From: CAVRUD01 sp963724285
GTDB lineage: Bacteria; Chloroflexota; Chloroflexia; Thermomicrobiales; UBA6265
Length of the DNA stretch: 64,000 nucleotides
NCBI GenBank assembly: GCA_963724285.1
Contig: CAVRUD010000005.1
Span: 193,903-257,902 of the forward strand
Reading direction: 5' to 3'
Positions 1 to 9,471 of this stretch are shown piece by piece (position 1 is the stretch's first letter; each line of letters begins with the position of its first letter). A program made the position numbers and the translations under genes. Below the pieces are notes generated by a model. The model was not told where the DNA came from, searched no databases, and was given only the letters and a program-made list of their open reading frames with translations.

Positions 1-265
1 ACCGACTACATCTTCGAGCCGTCGCCGGAGGAGGTGCTGAACGCCCTGCTCCCGCGGTTCGTCGAAGTCCAGGTCTATCAGGCGATTCTGGAGTCGATCG
101 CGTCCGAGCATTCGGCCCGGATGGTCGCGATGCGCAACGCTTCGCAGAACGCGAAGGACCTCGTCGCCGAACTCAGCCTGTACCTACAACAAGGCCCGCC
201 AATCCCAGATCACCCGCGAGGTCTCGGAGATCGCCGCCGGCGCGAACGCGCTGGGTAGCCGATAG
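1..265 (+). CDS. atpG: ATP synthase F1 gamma subunit, C-terminal part (5' end outside window)
   Basis: Only the C-terminal part is present. It encodes the conserved terminal helix of F1 gamma, the rotor shaft that contacts the catalytic alpha/beta ring: YQAILESIASEHSARMVAMR, then NASQNAKDLV and, after a frame change, YNKARQSQITREVSEIAAGA. The reading frame shifts by one extra base near 180-190. Reading the next frame restores the family-typical ending and a stop at 263-265. Order gamma-beta-epsilon follows the usual atp operon. The frameshift is probably a sequence error. Confidence 0.93.
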
Positions 266-397
266 CCCTCAGCAGTCAGGCGTCAGCTATCAGCTTCCAG
301 ATACACCAGATCATTCGCCTCTTCGATTCGTCTAGACCAACGGCTGACTGCTGACGGCTGAAAGCTGACAGCTCGTTACCGAGGAGAACACCACACC
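266..397. repeat. Intergenic degenerate short repeats between atpG and atpD
   Basis: The gap holds repeated short words close to CTGAcnGC/GCTGACAGCT on both strands (for example cagctatcagc near 286 and gctgactgctgacggctgaa near 342). Left and right halves can pair imperfectly. No coding potential seen. The atpD ribosome binding site gaggag lies at its end (381-386). Confidence 0.5.
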
Positions 398-1818
398 ATG
401 GCCGCAACCACCGCCACAGGCCACGCCACCGGCACCATCATCTCCATCGCCGGAGCCGTGATCGACATCGAGTTCCCGCCGGAACAAGCTGCCCGAAATC
501 TACAACGCCATTGACGTCCCCCTCGACGGAGGCGGCAACCTCGTCCTCGAGGTTCAGAGTCACCTCGGAAACGAGGCCGTGCGCTGCGTCGCCATGAGCT
601 CCACCGACGGTCTCCGCCGCGGCCAGCAGGTCCAGGACACCGGCTCCTCGATCCGGGTTCCGGTCGGCCCCGGCACCCTCGGCCGCATCCTCAACGTGAC
701 CGGCGACCCGATCGACGAGCAGGGCCCCGTCACCTACGAGCAGACCAATGCCGATCCATCGCGAGCCGCCGACCTTCGAGGAACAGGCTTCGACCGTCGA
801 GGTCTTCGAGACAGGCATCAAGGTCATCGACCTGATCGCCCCCTTCACCCAGGGCGGCAAGACTGGCGTCTTCGGCGGCGCCGGCGTCGGCAAGACGGTC
901 ATCATCACCGAGCTCATCCGCAACATCGCGGCCGAGCACGGCGGCTACTCCGTCTTCTGCGGGGTGGGCGAGCGTACCCGCGAAGGCACCCAGCTCTGGG
1001 GCGAGATGCACGAGTCGGGCGTCGTCGACAAGACTGTCCTCGTTTTCGGCCAGATGAACGAGCCGCCGGGCGCCCGCCTCCGCGTCGGTCTCACCGGCAT
1101 GACCATGGCCGAGTACTTCCGCGACGAGGGGAACGACGTCCTCCTCTTCATCGACAACATCTTTCGCTTCGTCCAGGCTGGCTCGGAAGTCTCCGCCCTC
1201 CTCGGCCGGATGCCCTCCGCCGTCGGCTACCAGCCAACCCTCGCCACCGAAATGGGACAGCTTCAGGAGCGGATCACCTCGACCAAGACAGGCTCGGTGA
1301 CCTCGGTGCAAGCCGTCTACGTCCCCGCCGACGACTACACCGACCCGGCCCCGGCGAACGTCTTTGCCCACCTCGACGCAACGGTCTCACTCGAGCGGTC
1401 GATCTCGGACAAGGGCATCTACCCGGCCGTGGACCCGCTCGCGTCGACCTCCCGGATCCTCGATCCGCGCATCGTCGGCCAGGATCACTACGATGTCGCC
1501 CGGAACGTCCAGCAGGTCCTCCAGCGCTATCGCGAGCTGCAGGACATCATCTCCATCCTTGGCGTCGAGGAACTCAGCGATGAGGACAAGCAAACCGTCG
1601 CGCGCGCCCGCCGCATCGAGATGTTCATGTCCCAGCCGTTCTTCACGGCCGAGGTCTTCACCGGGAACCCGGGCGTTTACGTCTCCCGCGAAGAAACGGT
1701 CCGCTCTTTCAAGGAGATTCTGGAAGGTAAGCACGACAACCTACCAGAGCGCGCCTTTTACATGGTCGGCAGCATCGACGCCGCCGTGGAGCGCGCCCAG
1801 CAGATGGCATCGAGCTAA
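398..1818 (+). CDS. atpD: ATP synthase F1 beta subunit (two frameshifts)
   Basis: Catalytic subunit of F1-ATPase. The start ATG at 398 follows gaggag. Walker A GGAGVGKT (about 877-900), Walker B LLFIDNIFRF (about 1142-1171), the GERTREG loop and the C-terminal helical domain up to ERAQQMASS are all present. Two frame changes interrupt it. An extra G near 482 separates the N-terminal beta barrel (IISIAGAVIDIEF) from NKLPEIYNAIDVPL. A second shift near 750 separates EQGPVTYEQTN from PIHREPPTFEEQ. Both are +1, and conservation on each side is complete, so I treat it as one functional gene with sequence errors. It lies between atpG and atpC. Confidence 0.95.
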
Positions 1819-1885
1819 CGGCGTTCGGCGTTTGGAGTACGAGTTACGTCCCGAACGCCGAACGCCGAGCGCCGAACGCCGGTTT
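1819..1885. repeat. Intergenic GAACGCC heptamer repeats between atpD and atpC
   Basis: The gap contains cgaacgcc repeated three to four times (about 1853-1881) and its complement ggcgttcggcgtt at 1819-1833, so the two sides can fold into a stem. It ends just before the atpC ribosome binding site (ggaggaa, 1888-1894). A companion repeat tract lies between atpG and atpD. Confidence 0.6.
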
Positions 1886-1896
1886 CCGGAGGAAGA

Positions 1897-2349
1897 ATGG
1901 CCAAGCTTTCCGTCGAGATCGTCACCGGCGAGCGAGTCGTCTACACTGAGGATGACGTCGACATGGTCGTCGCGCCCGGTGCGGATGGAGCGCTCGGCAT
2001 CCTGCCACATCACGCACCGCTGATCTCGTTGCTCGCCAACGGCGAACTCCGAATCAAGAAGGGCGGCCACGAGCAGTCGATCGTCGTGTTCGGTGGCTTC
2101 ATCGAAGTCACACCCGAGAAGGTCATCGTTCTCGCCGATTCCGCTGAGCGGGCCGAAGAGATCGATGTCGAGCGCGCGGAAGCCGCCCGGCGCCGAGCGG
2201 AAGAACTCAGATCGCGACGCGAAGCGGGAGTGGATCTGGCGGAAGCCGACCTCGCCCTTCGTCGGGCTTCGGTCAGACTCCGGGTCGGACAGCGTCGCTC
2301 GGTCCGCCGTGGACCAGGCATGCCGACCGGACCGGACAACGAGATCTAG
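1897..2349 (+). CDS. atpC: ATP synthase F1 epsilon subunit
   Basis: This is the 150-aa central-stalk subunit that couples and inhibits rotation. The N-terminal beta-sandwich carries the family motif GALGILPHHAPLIS and the segment FGGFIEVTPEKVIVLADSAE. A C-terminal arginine-rich helical hairpin follows (VERAEAARRRAEELRSRRE and onward). The ATG follows ggaggaag at ideal spacing. It is the last gene of the atp operon. The C-terminal 25 residues are arginine-rich and less typical of the family. Confidence 0.95.
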   Translation: MAKLSVEIVTGERVVYTEDDVDMVVAPGADGALGILPHHAPLISLLANGELRIKKGGHEQSIVVFGGFIEVTPEKVIVLADSAERAEEIDVERAEAARRRAEELRSRREAGVDLAEADLALRRASVRLRVGQRRSVRRGPGMPTGPDNEI

Positions 2350-2471
2350 GCGAGGCGGACTTCCCCGCACCCGGTCTACGGTGACAACCACGACCGCCGC
2401 CCGCCGCCTGTCGAGGCGCGACTTCGCGCCGACCGCACGCTGGGAGGCGGGGAGAGGAGTTGTTGTCGTCA

Positions 2472-3815
2472 ATGGTTGCTTCGGTCGTAGATCGCGCTCG
2501 GCCTGTTGCCCTGTCCCCACGGGTGATTCGCATCAAGGGCGGACGGCCACTCAAGGGCGAGGTTGTGATCGGCGGGGCGAAGAACGCGGCGTTGCCCGCG
2601 CTGGCCGCCACCCTGTTGACCTCCGAGGAATGCGTCCTCAACAACGTCCCTGATCTCGCCGATATCTACACGATGATCGACCTCCTTCGATCCTTGGGTG
2701 CATCGGCCGAATTCGACGTCAAGCGCCGTCAGGTCCGTGTCCGCGCGAACGAGATCACGAGCGTCGATGCTCCACCCGATCTCGTTGCGAAGATGCGGGC
2801 CTCTTTTCTTGTCGCCGGCCCGCTGCTCGCTCGCTTCGGACAGATGTCGGCCTCGACCCCGGGCGGATGCAAGCTCGGCGCACGGCCGGTCGATGTCGAT
2901 GTGCGTGGCTTCCTCAGGATGGGCGCCCGGGTCGACTTCAGCGAACAAGAAGTGTCCGCCCGCTGCGACGGCCTGACCGGCGCGCGTATCTACATGGACT
3001 ACCCAAGCCACACCGGGACCGAAAACCTGCTCATGGCAGCCACCCTGGCAAGTGGCCGCACCACCATCGTCAACGCGGCGTGTGAACCTGAGATTACCTA
3101 CCTCGGCGATCTCCTCATCCGCATGGGGGCCAGAATCAAGGGGCATGGCACGCCGACCATTGTGGTAGAAGGCGTCGATCGCCTCCACGGGGTGTCCGAC
3201 TCGATCCTGCCCGATCGCCTCGAAGCTGGAACATTTGCCATCGGGGCGGTCATTACCCATGGCGAAGTTGAACTCCACAACGTCCGCGATTCGGACATGC
3301 TTCCCTTGACAGCAAAGCTGCACGAGGCCGGCGCCCGCATCTGGCAGGACGAGAATTCGATGCTTGTGCGCGCCGAAAAGCCGCTCAAGGCTGTCGAGAT
3401 CCAGACTCTACCCTTCCCCGGCTTCCCAACGGACTTGCAGGCGCCTTTCGCCGTGTTGATGACGCAGTCGCACGGCCTGTCGAAGATCCACGAGCGCGTC
3501 TTCGAAGGGCGGCTCCGATACACCGACGAGCTCAAGCAGATGGGGGCCAACATCTGGGTCGAGACGTACGGCAACGGCGAGACGCGCAAGTACGGCACGC
3601 ATGCGGAAATCACCGGGCCGACGCCGCTGCGCGGCGCACGAGTCCAAGCGATCGACATCCGCGCGGGCGCCGGCGTCGTCCTTGCCGGACTTGTGGCCGA
3701 GGGCGAAACGGTCATCACCAACATTCATCACCTTGCCCGTGGCTACGAAAACCTGGTTGAGAAGCTGAGCGAACTCGGCGCGGCCGTCACAATCGGTGAC
3801 GACGACGTCGCATGA
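2472..3815 (+). CDS. murA: UDP-N-acetylglucosamine 1-carboxyvinyltransferase
   Basis: MurA catalyses the first committed step of peptidoglycan synthesis, transferring enolpyruvate from PEP to UDP-GlcNAc in the cytoplasm. The 447-aa protein has the inside-out alpha/beta barrel repeats, GGAKNAALP near residues 34-42, and the PEP-binding loop STPGGCKLGARPVDV. Its Cys133 matches the catalytic, fosfomycin-sensitive cysteine. It also has YPSHTGTENLLMAA and GFPTDLQAP. ATG 2472 was chosen over the upstream TTG at 2460, which is too close to the gagagga ribosome site. It follows the atp operon in the same direction. A peptidoglycan-making cell is implied. Confidence 0.96.
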   Translation: MVASVVDRARPVALSPRVIRIKGGRPLKGEVVIGGAKNAALPALAATLLTSEECVLNNVPDLADIYTMIDLLRSLGASAEFDVKRRQVRVRANEITSVDAPPDLVAKMRASFLVAGPLLARFGQMSASTPGGCKLGARPVDVDVRGFLRMGARVDFSEQEVSARCDGLTGARIYMDYPSHTGTENLLMAATLASGRTTIVNAACEPEITYLGDLLIRMGARIKGHGTPTIVVEGVDRLHGVSDSILPDRLEAGTFAIGAVITHGEVELHNVRDSDMLPLTAKLHEAGARIWQDENSMLVRAEKPLKAVEIQTLPFPGFPTDLQAPFAVLMTQSHGLSKIHERVFEGRLRYTDELKQMGANIWVETYGNGETRKYGTHAEITGPTPLRGARVQAIDIRAGAGVVLAGLVAEGETVITNIHHLARGYENLVEKLSELGAAVTIGDDDVA

Positions 3816-3836
3816 CGACGGTCGGCGGACCAGACG

Positions 3837-4614
3837 TTGAACCAGTCCAGTAACCGGCCGGCCAGCGGAACCGACGCTGGCCGGTCGATTGTCGTCGTCA
3901 TCCCGACCTATAACGAGCGCGAAAACCTCCAGAACGCTCGTCCCCCGCGTGCTCGCGCTCGGCGCCGAGTACCGGATCGTCGTGGTCGATGACAACTCGC
4001 CCGATGGAACCGGCGATGTCGCCGACCTCCTTGCCACATCTCATCCCGGTCGGGTAACCGTCCTTCATCGCCCCAACAAGGAGGGCATCGGCCGGGCCTA
4101 CATCGCAGGATTCGGCGAGGCGCTCAAGAGCGAAGCGGCCTTCATCGTCGAGATGGACGCCGATCTATCCCACGATCCGGAAACTTTGCCGGCGATGATC
4201 GCCGCCGCCCAAACAGCGGATCTCGTGCTCGGCTCACGGTACGTCCCCGGCGGGCAGACCGTCGGCTGGCCGCTGCACCGCCGGGCGATCAGCCGTCTTG
4301 GCGGAATCTATGCTCGCCTGGTCCTCGGCGTCCCGGTCGCGGATCTCACCGGAGGGTTCAAGGTGTTCCGCCGCAATGCCCTGGAGCACTTGGATCTTTC
4401 CCGCGTCCGCTCGGACGGGTACGGGTTCCAGATCGAGACGACCTACCGGCTGATCCGGTCCGGAGCGCGGGTCGTCGAGATGCCGATCACGTTCGCGGAT
4501 CGGGTGGCAGGTGCGTCGAAGCTCTCGCGCCGCATCGTGATCGAGGCGTTCTTCGTCGTCTGGAAACTCAGATTCGACCGCCAGCCGGTTCAACGCCTTT
4601 CAGAGTCACAGTAA
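3837..4614 (+). CDS. GT2 glycosyltransferase, polyprenol-phosphate mannose synthase type (frameshift)
   Basis: DPM1-like family 2 glycosyltransferase, expected to transfer a sugar from a nucleotide donor to polyprenyl phosphate at the inner membrane face. The N-terminus IVVVIPTYNERENL is followed, after a +1 shift near 3933, by LVPRVLALGAEYRIVVVDDNSPDGTG. The metal-binding DxD is in VEMDADLSHDP. LTGGFKVFRRNAL and YGFQIE are typical of this group. No C-terminal transmembrane region is seen, as in single-domain DPM1. The proposed TTG start (3837) is the only in-frame candidate before the conserved strand. It follows murA directly, with no good ribosome site visible. Confidence 0.85.
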
Positions 4615-4679
4615 CGGCACTCCGGAGCAGTGACGAGAGGTTGGCCCCGCAGGTGGTAGGCAAGCCCTCCACATACTCA

Positions 4680-4811
4680 GAGCGCCTATCAAGAGCTTCC
4701 GAACACGTGTCGTCGTGCTCAGCGCTGGAAGGGCTTCGTCGGGCTCAGCCCGCTGGGTAGGGGGTTTCAACCCCGGGTTCCGTGGCGAGCAAGCGGTGTT
4801 GATAGAGGCTC
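4680..4811. repeat. MITE-like element with IS5-type ends
   Basis: A 132-bp intergenic element bounded by inverted ends GAGCGCCTATCAAGAGC (left) and the complement of GAGCCTCTATCAACACC (right). Flanking triplets are TCA and TAA. The ends resemble those of the IS5-type element at 19775-20641 (GAGCGTCTATCAAAACC). The interior holds short palindromes (gggctcagccc, ggggtttcaacccc) and no coding frame. It directly abuts the stop of the downstream minus-strand glycosyltransferase gene. Confidence 0.65.
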
Positions 4812-4814
4812 TAA

Positions 4815-5934
4815 TCACTTTGCCAGCGTCGCCATCATCGCCGCGTCAATCTCCGCACGCATATCCTGCATGAACACGTCCCGATCGAAGCGGCGGGCGT
4901 GCGCTCGGATGGTGCTCCGGTCCCAATCATGCTCCTCCGCCGATGTTGACGGCATCGCGCAGCGACTCAGGGGTGGAGTTCGGAAAGAGCACACCTGTCA
5001 CACCGGGCAAGACCGACTCCTGAGCGCCGCCGGCATCGAGGGCGATCACCGGCCGCCCCGCGGCCTGTGCCTCGACCGCGGTAATGCCAAAGTCCTCCTT
5101 GGCGGGCAGGATCAAGCCACGTGATCGGCCCAGCAGTTCGGCCACGGCTTCGTCCGATTGTCTGCCAAGGAACTCGATATTCGGCCGGGCCAACTCCCGG
5201 AGTCGCTCGATGGCTCGCCCCTCTCCGACGATTTTCAGGGGCATCCCGAGCCGGTTGAACGCCGCCACGGCCAGATCAACCCGCTTGTGCGGCACAAGCC
5301 GGGATACGACGACGTACCAGTCCTCCGGCGCGGCCGGCACCGTCTCCGCGACTGCACCGATCCGGGAGACATCCACGGGCGGGTAGACGACCGCCGCGTC
5401 GACCCCATACGCCGCCTTGATCCGTTCGCGGACGGTATTGGAGTTGGCGACGTAGCGGTCCACGCGGCCGGCTGCCTGGCGATCGACCTGGCGAAGCATG
5501 GAGAACATCCCACGCATCACCGGGCGCAGGAGCGGATGAACACGCGCCGGTCCCAGGTAGGCGTCGTCCTTATACAGAAACCTCGCCGGGGAGTGGCAAT
5601 AACTGACGTGAATCTTCCCAGTCCCAGCCGGGGCTTGATGCGCCCACGCGCTCGTGTCGGACAGCACGAGATCGTAATCTCGTAGCACCCGTCGGAAACC
5701 ACGGAAGAGGGCGGGGTAAGCAGGCGGCACCGACCGGTGCCATCGCTCAGCACGCGGCAAGCCGCTTAGCAAACTGGGGCGGATGTCCCAGCCTCTCCAG
5801 GACTCGGGAAGCACCGCTTCGTCCACAACCGACGTAAAGACCGGGGCATCTGGGAATAGCGCGTGTAGGGCGTCGAGGACCCGCTCAGCGCCGCCCATCT
5901 GGGTGAGATAATCGTGGACAATGGCCACCCGCAC
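4815..5934 (-). CDS. GT4 glycosyltransferase (frameshift near the C-terminus)
   Basis: Group 1/GT4 retaining glycosyltransferase of the GT-B fold, about 373 aa. The N-terminus VRVAIVHDYLTQMGGAERV has the glycine-rich acceptor-side loop. The donor-side motif EDFGITAVEAQAAGRPVIA carries the E-x7-E signature. The GTG start at 5934 was chosen because the conserved strand begins there; upstream residues are low-complexity. A +1 shift near 4940 moves the frame. Reading on gives AEEHDWDRSTIRAHARRFD and a stop at 4815. The acceptor is unknown; surface polysaccharide or glycolipid synthesis is likely. It is divergent from the AlkX-like gene. Confidence 0.87.
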
Positions 5935-6086
5935 CGCAGCCCCAAACCCTCTCGTACGTGGCGTCCTGAACGGTCTCACGGGGCGAGCGCAACGGCGTTG
6001 ACCCGGAAGCGACCGGCACAGTATACGAGCGGAGACCCGACGCAACGTGGGCGCCTATCTTTATCGAACAATTTGAGGGACGAAGC

Positions 6087-7400
6087 GTGACCCAAACCAA
6101 AACTGCTTCCGTGATCGCTCCGACCAAGACGATCGGATCGTTGGATCAATCGTCCCCCGTCCAACTGACGAAAGACGAGGCGAGATACCTGGCCGTTGCC
6201 GCCCAGCGACTCGACCGGCGGCCACCAGCGCGTTTGCCTCGCGACCGGGCTCTCCTCCTTGACATCATCCGCACCATCGGATGCCTCCAACTCGACTCGA
6301 TATCGGTCATCTCCCGCACCCACGAAACCGTTATGTGGAGTCGCGTTGGGCCATACGATGTCGCCGAACTCAACGCGCTGCACTACCCCGATGGCGCTCT
6401 CTTCGAGTACCTGGTCCACGCGGCGGCCCTCGCACCTGTCGAGTACTTCCCCTATTTCCGGCGCAAGATGGCGTTCTACCGCTCCGACGGCCGAGACATT
6501 GGGCGTTGGCAACACGAGCATCGCCATGTCCTTGATCGTGTGCTCGACGTGGCGCGTGAGAAGGGATCCGTCTCATCACGAGACTTCGAGCGCGCCGAAG
6601 GACCCGCTCCAGCGGCATGGGAGTGGTATGGCGGGAAGCCTGAGCGCCAGGCCCTCGATGCACTCTGGGCAAACGGCGAGTTGATGGTCCTGAAGCGCGA
6701 GAACTTCCAGCGCACATATGCACCGACTGATCAGGTATTGCCGGGAGCCCTGGACGGCCCGCTCCCTTCGCCCGAGGAACAACGACGCTGGTTCGTCACG
6801 ACATCAGTCGCCGCCCTTGGCGTTGCGACACCTGCCTGGGTCAAGGATTATTTCCGGACAGGCGGGATGGCTCACGTCTCCAACCAGGAGGCAATTTCAG
6901 AGCTTCAGGCTATGTCGGCGGCAGGAGCAATTGCGCCGGCCGAAGTGGAAGGCGTACGCGGCCCGGTTTGGATCGGCCGCAAGGAGGTCGAGCTGCTTGG
7001 CGAGCTTCGCTCCGGTCGCCGCAAACCGACGCTGACAACGCTCCTATCCCCCTTCGACAACCTTACCTGGCACCGGGGACGCACCGCGGAGCTGTTCGAC
7101 TTCGACTATCGAATTGAATGCTACACACCCGCGCCAAAGCGGAAATACGGTTACTACAGTCTCACCATTCTCCACAAAGGAAGGTTGGTCGGCCGCCTGG
7201 ACCCATCGTACGACCGCAAATCGCGCACACTGACGATCAAGGCCCTGCACCTTGAGCCGCAGATCCGCCCAACCGAGTCGCTGGCCGCCGCGGTTGCTGG
7301 AGCGCTGCACGATCTCCTGACCTTCCTGAAGGGGCAGGACATCGGCATCCTCATCTCCGACCCGCCCGGATTTCGCCGCAATCGTCCAGCACGCTATTGA
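6087..7400 (+). CDS. Winged-helix DNA glycosylase of the AlkX/YcaQ family
   Basis: A 437-aa HTH_42 (formerly DUF1006) protein. Characterised members excise bulky N-alkylated bases or unhook interstrand crosslinks. The catalytic QxD/Q triplet reads Q-L-D in IGCLQLDSISVI. In this family QxD marks the AlkX/YcaQ group and QxQ marks AlkZ. Other conserved blocks are ISRTHETVMWSRVG, LSPFDNLTWHRGRT, and YGYYSLTILHKGRLVGRLD. The GTG start follows gaggga. It is single and divergent from the GT4 gene. The exact lesion specificity cannot be read from sequence. Confidence 0.88.
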   Translation: MTQTKTASVIAPTKTIGSLDQSSPVQLTKDEARYLAVAAQRLDRRPPARLPRDRALLLDIIRTIGCLQLDSISVISRTHETVMWSRVGPYDVAELNALHYPDGALFEYLVHAAALAPVEYFPYFRRKMAFYRSDGRDIGRWQHEHRHVLDRVLDVAREKGSVSSRDFERAEGPAPAAWEWYGGKPERQALDALWANGELMVLKRENFQRTYAPTDQVLPGALDGPLPSPEEQRRWFVTTSVAALGVATPAWVKDYFRTGGMAHVSNQEAISELQAMSAAGAIAPAEVEGVRGPVWIGRKEVELLGELRSGRRKPTLTTLLSPFDNLTWHRGRTAELFDFDYRIECYTPAPKRKYGYYSLTILHKGRLVGRLDPSYDRKSRTLTIKALHLEPQIRPTESLAAAVAGALHDLLTFLKGQDIGILISDPPGFRRNRPARY

Positions 7401-7527
7401 GTCCCGGGGGTATTCGCCGAACGGCGTTTGACGCCAGGTTGAAATCTAGCCGCTGAACGCGGCGAAGTCCCTCCGGGACTGAGCCGCGAAGTCCGGCAGC
7501 GAGCGCCTCGACGGTGTTGATATGCTC
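7400..7527. repeat. Partial copy of the MITE-like intergenic family
   Basis: The gap between two genes holds GCCAGGTTGAAATCTAGC (decayed palindrome), then AGTCCCTCCGGGACTGAG, both shared with copies at 22014 and 35286. The right end is the complement of GAGCATATCAACACCG, followed by TTA (7528-7530). A clear left end is not visible, so this copy is truncated or decayed. The TTA target triplet is also the stop codon of the neighbouring minus-strand gene. Confidence 0.55.
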
Positions 7528-7794
7528 TTAACCCTCTTGCTCCAGTCGCCGGTTGGCGGATTCGGTGTCATCGACCTCGGTCAGAGCGGTGCGGTTGACC
7601 TTGAGATGAACCGTCATTCCCTCGACACGAGCGATCGCGCGAGCGGGCACATCGAAGTCGTAGTGCGGGTCGTCCCGCTCGCCAACCAGGAGGTAGTGAG
7701 GGTGGATCTCTCGCACGGTGCCGAGTGTTGTTCCGTCCAGTGCGACAACCGAAGCACCGATCGGGATGATCGTCCGATATGTCGGATCCGACAT
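7528..7794 (-). CDS. DUF2171/PRC-barrel-like small protein
   Basis: An 88-aa soluble protein starting at ATG 7794 after aaagga. It is a compact beta-rich sequence (IPIGASVVALDGTTLGTVRE, HYLLVGERDDPHYDFDVPAR, VEGMTVHLKVNRTAL). It resembles DUF2171 / PRC-barrel-like proteins. The function of this family is unknown; membrane or stress-related roles have been proposed for PRC-barrel proteins in general. The stop TAA comes from the TTA flanking the adjacent mobile repeat. It is divergent from glcD across about 207 bp, which presumably holds both promoters; no clear boxes are visible. Confidence 0.75.
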   Translation of the reverse strand: MSDPTYRTIIPIGASVVALDGTTLGTVREIHPHYLLVGERDDPHYDFDVPARAIARVEGMTVHLKVNRTALTEVDDTESANRRLEQEG

Positions 7795-8001
7795 TGGTGG
7801 TCCTTTCAGCGAGCCAGTCGGCGAAGACGCTCGTTCAACGACAACTTCCGGTGATGATAGAGCGATTTGGTCCCTAGAATCTTGCCCGCCCCTCATTTCG
7901 GCGCGATACTTGGATGTTGAACGCGTCAACGAGGACGCTAGCCCGGCACGGCGGTACGTATTACCCGCCTGCCGGTTGCCGGCCGGAACCGAGGAGCGTC
8001 G

Positions 8002-9471
8002 ATGAACCAGGCGACCTTGATCGAACGACTGGTGCAAATCGCCGGGGAAGCGAACGTCTTTCATCGGCCCGCCGATATCCTCGTCTACGAATACGACGGG
8101 TCGGTCGATGGCGCGGTTGATACCGGCCGACCGGCCGCGGTCGTTTTGCCGAGGACGACCGAACAGGTTGCAGCCATCGTCAAGCTGGCGGCCCAGGCTG
8201 GACTCCCGGTGATCCCCCGTGGGGCCGGCACCGGCCTGTCCGGAGGAGCGGTCGCCCAGCAGGGCGGTATCATCATCGCTCTTACCCGGATGGACACCGT
8301 TCTCGAAGTCGATCGTGAAGACCGTACCGCCCTGGTCGAGCCAGGCGTCATCAATCTGGAATTGAGCGAATTTGTCCAGAACGATGGCTTCTTCTTTGCT
8401 CCCGATCCATCTAGCCAAAAGGCCTGCACGGTCGGCGGCAACGTCGCCGAAAACTCCGGCGGACCGCATTGCCTCAAATATGGCGTCACGACCAACCACA
8501 TTCTTGGATTGGAGGTAGTCCTACCGGACGGCCGCGTTGTCTGGACGGGCGGACATGGTCCCGGCGACGTCGGGTACGACCTGACCGCCGCCCTGGTTGG
8601 TTCCGAAGGCATGCTCGGGGTCGTCACCAAGGCGCTGGTGCGGTTGACCCCGGCGCCGGAAGCGATTCTCGTTCAACTCGCGGCATTTCCTGATATCGAT
8701 TCAGCGTCGCAGGCGGTCTCGCGAATCATTGCCGCCGGTATCTTGCCCGCCGCGCTCGAACTGATGGATAACTTGACCATCCAGGCGGTCGAGCCGACCT
8801 ACCATGCCGGCTATCCGATGGACGCCGGCGCGGTGCTGTTGATCGAAGTCGACGGTCCAGCTGACGATGTTGGCGCCATGCGCACCGATATCGAAACGAT
8901 CTGCCGTGAGAACGGCGCTTCGACCGTCCGGGCTGCCACCTCGAAACCGGAGCGCGACCTCCTTTGGAAGGGCCGCAAGATGGCCCTGGCCGCAATGGGC
9001 CGGCTCGCTCCGAACTACTACCTGCACGACACGGTCGTGCCCCGCTCGAAGCTCCCGGCAACGCTCAAGACCGTCGAAGAGGTCGGGCGGTCCTATGGGC
9101 TCCGGATCGCCAATGTCTTCCACGCCGGCGACGGGAATCTGCATCCACTCATGCTGTTCGACCGTCGTAAGAACGGCGACGTCGAGAAGATCCTCCAGGC
9201 CAGCCACGATTTGCTCCACTACTGCGTCGAAGTCGGTGGCGCGATCTCCGGCGAGCACGGAGTCGGCACCGAGAAGCGCGACTACATGACCCTCGTCTAC
9301 ACCGCCGAAGATCTGGCCGCGATGGCCGGCTTGAAGAACAGCTTCGATCCCAGCGGAATGTTCAACCCCGAAAAAGTCTTCCCGAAGGGATATGAGTGTG
9401 GGGAAGTGAAAGCCCTGCGTCACCAGGCAATGGCCCAGCGCGCCGAACGATTGGGGATCTATGCCTTCTGA
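8002..9471 (+). CDS. glcD: Glycolate oxidase FAD-linked subunit GlcD
   Basis: This 489-aa flavoprotein oxidises 2-hydroxyacids (glycolate or D-lactate). The N-terminal PCMH-type FAD domain has VIPRGAGTGLSGG (about residues 69-81), ACTVGGNVAENSGGPHC and VGSEGMLGVVTKALVRL. The C-terminal cap domain ends with the histidine-rich VFHAGDGNLHP and GGAISGEHGVGTEKRDYM motifs that bind substrate and metal. ATG follows cgaggagcg. It overlaps glcE by 11 nt, so the two are translationally coupled. Glycolate versus D-lactate cannot be distinguished here, but a separate GlcE favours glycolate oxidase. Confidence 0.95.
   Translation: MNQATLIERLVQIAGEANVFHRPADILVYEYDGSVDGAVDTGRPAAVVLPRTTEQVAAIVKLAAQAGLPVIPRGAGTGLSGGAVAQQGGIIIALTRMDTVLEVDREDRTALVEPGVINLELSEFVQNDGFFFAPDPSSQKACTVGGNVAENSGGPHCLKYGVTTNHILGLEVVLPDGRVVWTGGHGPGDVGYDLTAALVGSEGMLGVVTKALVRLTPAPEAILVQLAAFPDIDSASQAVSRIIAAGILPAALELMDNLTIQAVEPTYHAGYPMDAGAVLLIEVDGPADDVGAMRTDIETICRENGASTVRAATSKPERDLLWKGRKMALAAMGRLAPNYYLHDTVVPRSKLPATLKTVEEVGRSYGLRIANVFHAGDGNLHPLMLFDRRKNGDVEKILQASHDLLHYCVEVGGAISGEHGVGTEKRDYMTLVYTAEDLAAMAGLKNSFDPSGMFNPEKVFPKGYECGEVKALRHQAMAQRAERLGIYAF

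Noticed and set aside
398..800. Programmed frameshifting in atpD
   Set aside because: No slippery heptamer or downstream pseudoknot is apparent at ~482 or ~750. Two events in one essential gene and many similar insertions elsewhere point to sequence error.
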